Source: Phycisphaerales bacterium (lineage in GTDB: Bacteria > Planctomycetota > Phycisphaerae > Phycisphaerales > UBA1924). From it: 64,000 bases of DNA. Positions 61,887 through 64,000 of this stretch are shown piece by piece. Each line of letters opens with the position of its first letter. Position 1 is the first letter of the stretch. Location of the stretch: the NCBI GenBank assembly GCA_905339235.1, contig CAJPFG010000030.1, positions 19,740-83,739 of the forward strand, in the 5' to 3' direction. The notes beneath the pieces are model-generated. The model saw only the letters and a list, made by a program, of their open reading frames with translations. It searched no databases and was not told the origin of the DNA. Both the position numbers and the translations under genes were made by a program.

Positions 61887-64000
61887 CTAGCAGGGAGCGC
61901 CGTTGACGCGCTGCTCTTCCGTTTCGATGTCGAACCCGTTCTCGGTGCCGTCTCCATTAAGGTCCGCGGTCGCCTGGCAGAAGTTCGAGAAGTCGCCGTT
62001 CACGGCCTCCTCGGTCGCCTGCACATCGAACCCGTTCACCGCGCCGTCGCAGTTCACGTCCGGATCGCAGATCGGATCTACGCACGATCTCTTCGAGATC
62101 ACAAAGTCATCCAGCGCGGCCTCGATGATCGAGCCGGTCCCCGCGTCGTCCGCGATGAACCGGAGGCGGACCGTCGACGTAGGCGTGATGAAATCGCCGA
62201 CGCGGTACGACGCGAACAACCAGCCACCGGAGTTCTGCGTCGCCGGGCCGACCGTCTCCAAGGCCGACCACGCGGCCCCGTCATTCGACGAGATCTCGAT
62301 CCGGAACGTGTCCGCGGCGGGCGCGGAGCCTGCTACGTTCGAGTACCACCGCCAGTACGAAATCATCGCATCGGGCTCGCCCGTCAGATCCATCGCGGGG
62401 CTGAGCAGCGTCGTTGTGCCGCCGTCCACGTCGAAGGATCCCACCCCGGCCCCCGCGTTGCCGTCGGTGACCCAGCACTGCGTGCCGGGATCGGGGCTGT
62501 GGTCAAGTCCGGGCTGCGCGGCGGTCGCCTGCGGCGCCATTCGGTTCCATATCCCGGTCGTCGCCGTGTCCCCGGGCTGGCCGCCAACCCAGCCGCCTGC
62601 CGTTTCGAAATCTTGGCTGACAAGAAACTCGGTGACCCCGATGTCAACCCCGAAGGGTGCGCTCGCGCCTCCGGCCGGAAGCGTGACCACTCCGTACGCG
62701 TCGCCCTCGGCCGTAAAGTAATACTGCGGGTCCGCCGCGCACGCGAAGCCCGGGAGCGTGGCCGACCAGATGTTGCCGGATGTGTTCGTCAGCGCGAGAT
62801 TGTTCCACGCGGCCGCGCCGTCCGGCCGATACCGCAGTTGTGCGGACCCGGGGAGCAGCGTGTCGTTCTGCACGAGGATGTTCGCCGCGACCTGCACGGA
62901 GGTGGCCGGAGGCGCATCCGACACGACCTGATTCGCGGTCATCGAGACGCTCGGGATCGGAGAGCCGCCCGTGAGTTGGTGCGACGCGACGATGGAGAAC
63001 GACTGCGGCCCAACGGGCACGTTGAATCCGCGGACCCGGACGTTCCACACCCCGGCGGCCGGGTTGTCCACGCGGACTTGCTCGATGTTGTCCTTGCGGT
63101 TGGCCGCCGCCCGCACGGCGTTGAACGCCGGGTTCAGCATGTCGAGCGTCCACGGGAACGCCTGGGATCCCCCGCCCGGCGGGAACACCTCGAGGTCGAG
63201 GTCATTGACCAGCACCGGATTGGCATTCCCCGCGGCGGGCGCGTCGTCCCAGGCCAGCGTGATCACCATCGCGGACTGGCCGGCGGGGACCGTCACATTG
63301 AGATTCACGTCTTCGCTCTGCGCGACCTGGCTTTCCTGGAAGTTGCCGGTCCGCATGAGGTCGATGGCATTCTGCACGCGGATGGAGCCGTAGCCGTAGA
63401 AGTAGTCCGGCCCCGGATTGCCGCGGTCCGCGGCGGACTGAGCGAAGAGCACCTTGAGCGTCGAGTTCCGCGGGTCCGCGACGGTCGGGTAGTGCGCCCG
63501 GAAATCCTGAAGGATCAGTGCCGCGCACCCCGCGACGGTGGGAGTCGCCATGGATGTCCCGCTCGACACTCCGTAAGACGTGTCGCTCGTGCTGGTGGTG
63601 CTGGTAACTCCGCCGTCGCCGCCCGCCTGGCTGCCGCCCGCGCAGAAGTCCGGACGCATGCGGCCGTCGTCGGTGGGGCCCACCGACGAGAAACTGGACA
63701 GATTGTCGGTCGAGGAATCCACCGAACCGATGCACATCTGGTTCTTGGCGCCCGAGGGCGGGCCGAGATAGAAGTACCCGGTCGGCGTGGCGCACCGCGC
63801 CGAAGTGCGCTCGTTGCCCGCCGCCCACGTCACGCGGAAGGGGCTGCCCTGCGTGACGCTCGAGCCCCGGATGATCGAGTCGATCACCGCGGCACAGGTG
63901 CCGTAGTCCCCATACCACGTGCAACTGAAGCCGTTGTTCGAGACGTTGGTGCCGATGGAGTTGGTGGCGAGGTCCGCCCCCTGGTTCCACGCGGTCGTGT
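61887..64000 (-). CDS. Secreted subtilase (S8 serine protease) with dockerin, 5' end outside the window
   Basis: The frame is open from 61887 to the window edge with no stop; the visible protein is about 700 residues and lacks its signal peptide, the catalytic Asp and probably the His. Present: the segment GADLATNSIGTNVSNNGF, the oxyanion-hole Asn region in TWAAGNE, and the catalytic Ser in SGTSMATP. After the protease domain come a beta-sandwich region of the kind that follows many subtilases (ALAWDDAP-like, NDLDLEVFPPGG, GVWNVRVRGFNV) and a MAM/CBM-like domain near the end. A form B dockerin of the IQATEE subtype (first helix VQATEE) closes it. Confidence 0.9.
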   Translation of the reverse strand, partial: TTAWNQGADLATNSIGTNVSNNGFSCTWYGDYGTCAAVIDSIIRGSSVTQGSPFRVTWAAGNERTSARCATPTGYFYLGPPSGAKNQMCIGSVDSSTDNLSSFSSVGPTDDGRMRPDFCAGGSQAGGDGGVTSTTSTSDTSYGVSSGTSMATPTVAGCAALILQDFRAHYPTVADPRNSTLKVLFAQSAADRGNPGPDYFYGYGSIRVQNAIDLMRTGNFQESQVAQSEDVNLNVTVPAGQSAMVITLAWDDAPAAGNANPVLVNDLDLEVFPPGGGSQAFPWTLDMLNPAFNAVRAAANRKDNIEQVRVDNPAAGVWNVRVRGFNVPVGPQSFSIVASHQLTGGSPIPSVSMTANQVVSDAPPATSVQVAANILVQNDTLLPGSAQLRYRPDGAAAWNNLALTNTSGNIWSATLPGFACAADPQYYFTAEGDAYGVVTLPAGGASAPFGVDIGVTEFLVSQDFETAGGWVGGQPGDTATTGIWNRMAPQATAAQPGLDHSPDPGTQCWVTDGNAGAGVGSFDVDGGTTTLLSPAMDLTGEPDAMISYWRWYSNVAGSAPAADTFRIEISSNDGAAWSALETVGPATQNSGGWLFASYRVGDFITPTSTVRLRFIADDAGTGSIIEAALDDFVISKRSCVDPICDPDVNCDGAVNGFDVQATEEAVNGDFSNFCQATADLNGDGTENGFDIETEEQRVNGAPC

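Noticed and set aside
7969..62080. The dockerin-coding segments (about 190 bases, 21 copies) as a mobile or CRISPR-like DNA repeat
   Set aside because: Copies always lie in frame at the 3' end of a gene, differ at many silent positions, have no terminal repeats and no transposase nearby. They are kept at protein level.
6332..64000. PEP-CTERM, LPxTG or type IX secretion sorting tails
   Set aside because: No PEP or LPxTG motif, no C-terminal membrane helix with basic end, and no type IX C-terminal domain. The tails fit dockerin calcium loops.

Overview
The window looks like chromosomal DNA from a GC-rich Planctomycetota bacterium, most likely class Phycisphaerae. The reasons are two prepilin-like genes whose products end in the planctomycete H-X9-DG style, a sigma factor next to a serine/threonine kinase with TPR repeats, and a very large set of secreted proteins ending in a short two-repeat dockerin domain. 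I saw no tRNA, rRNA, CRISPR array or transposase.

Layout. 1-5997: type II secretion secretin (cut by the window edge) and its GspE ATPase, then an ABC exporter. 6332-12838: the first dockerin proteins, including a mosaic multicopper oxidase. 12950-13873: a prepilin-like gene. 13833-21750: a tightly overlapping six-gene minus-strand operon (three glycosyltransferases, a half-size ABC exporter, two APH/maltokinase-like kinases). 21986-24602: a dockerin protein, a second prepilin-like gene and a staphylococcal-nuclease-like protein. 24609-38011: six minus-strand dockerin proteins (glucose/sorbosone dehydrogenase-like, metzincin protease, beta-helix, endonuclease/phosphatase, trypsin-like protease, unknown). 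38393-41624: sigma factor and kinase. 41625-48863: four more dockerin proteins. 49067-50614: dihydrolipoyl dehydrogenase. 50694-64000: seven more dockerin proteins, among them a 1416-residue glycine-rich repeat protein, an L-type lectin-like protein and a subtilase cut by the window edge.

Main observation. Twenty-one proteins end in the same roughly 61-residue domain: two dockerin calcium loops (D-x-N-x-D-G-x-x-N-G-F-D) with four cysteines, the last one at or next to the C-terminus. Twenty copies fall into two clean groups of ten. Form A has mostly M-E-Q in helix 1, A-V/I-E-Q in helix 2 and ends P-C-P. Form B has A-T-E in helix 1, mostly T-E-E-Q-R in helix 2 and ends P-C. The features of the two repeats travel together and no mixed copy is seen. 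This suggests two separate docking or sorting classes. The copy at 35146-37122 is a third, cysteine-poor form. No cohesin is visible in the window, so the receptor is unknown.

How the parts may fit. The signal peptides and the nearby type II secretion genes suggest export through the general secretory pathway and then a secretin. The dockerin would then hold enzymes and binding proteins at the cell surface or in a complex. The glycosyltransferase/ABC/kinase operon probably makes and exports a glycoconjugate; any link to the dockerin set is inference only.
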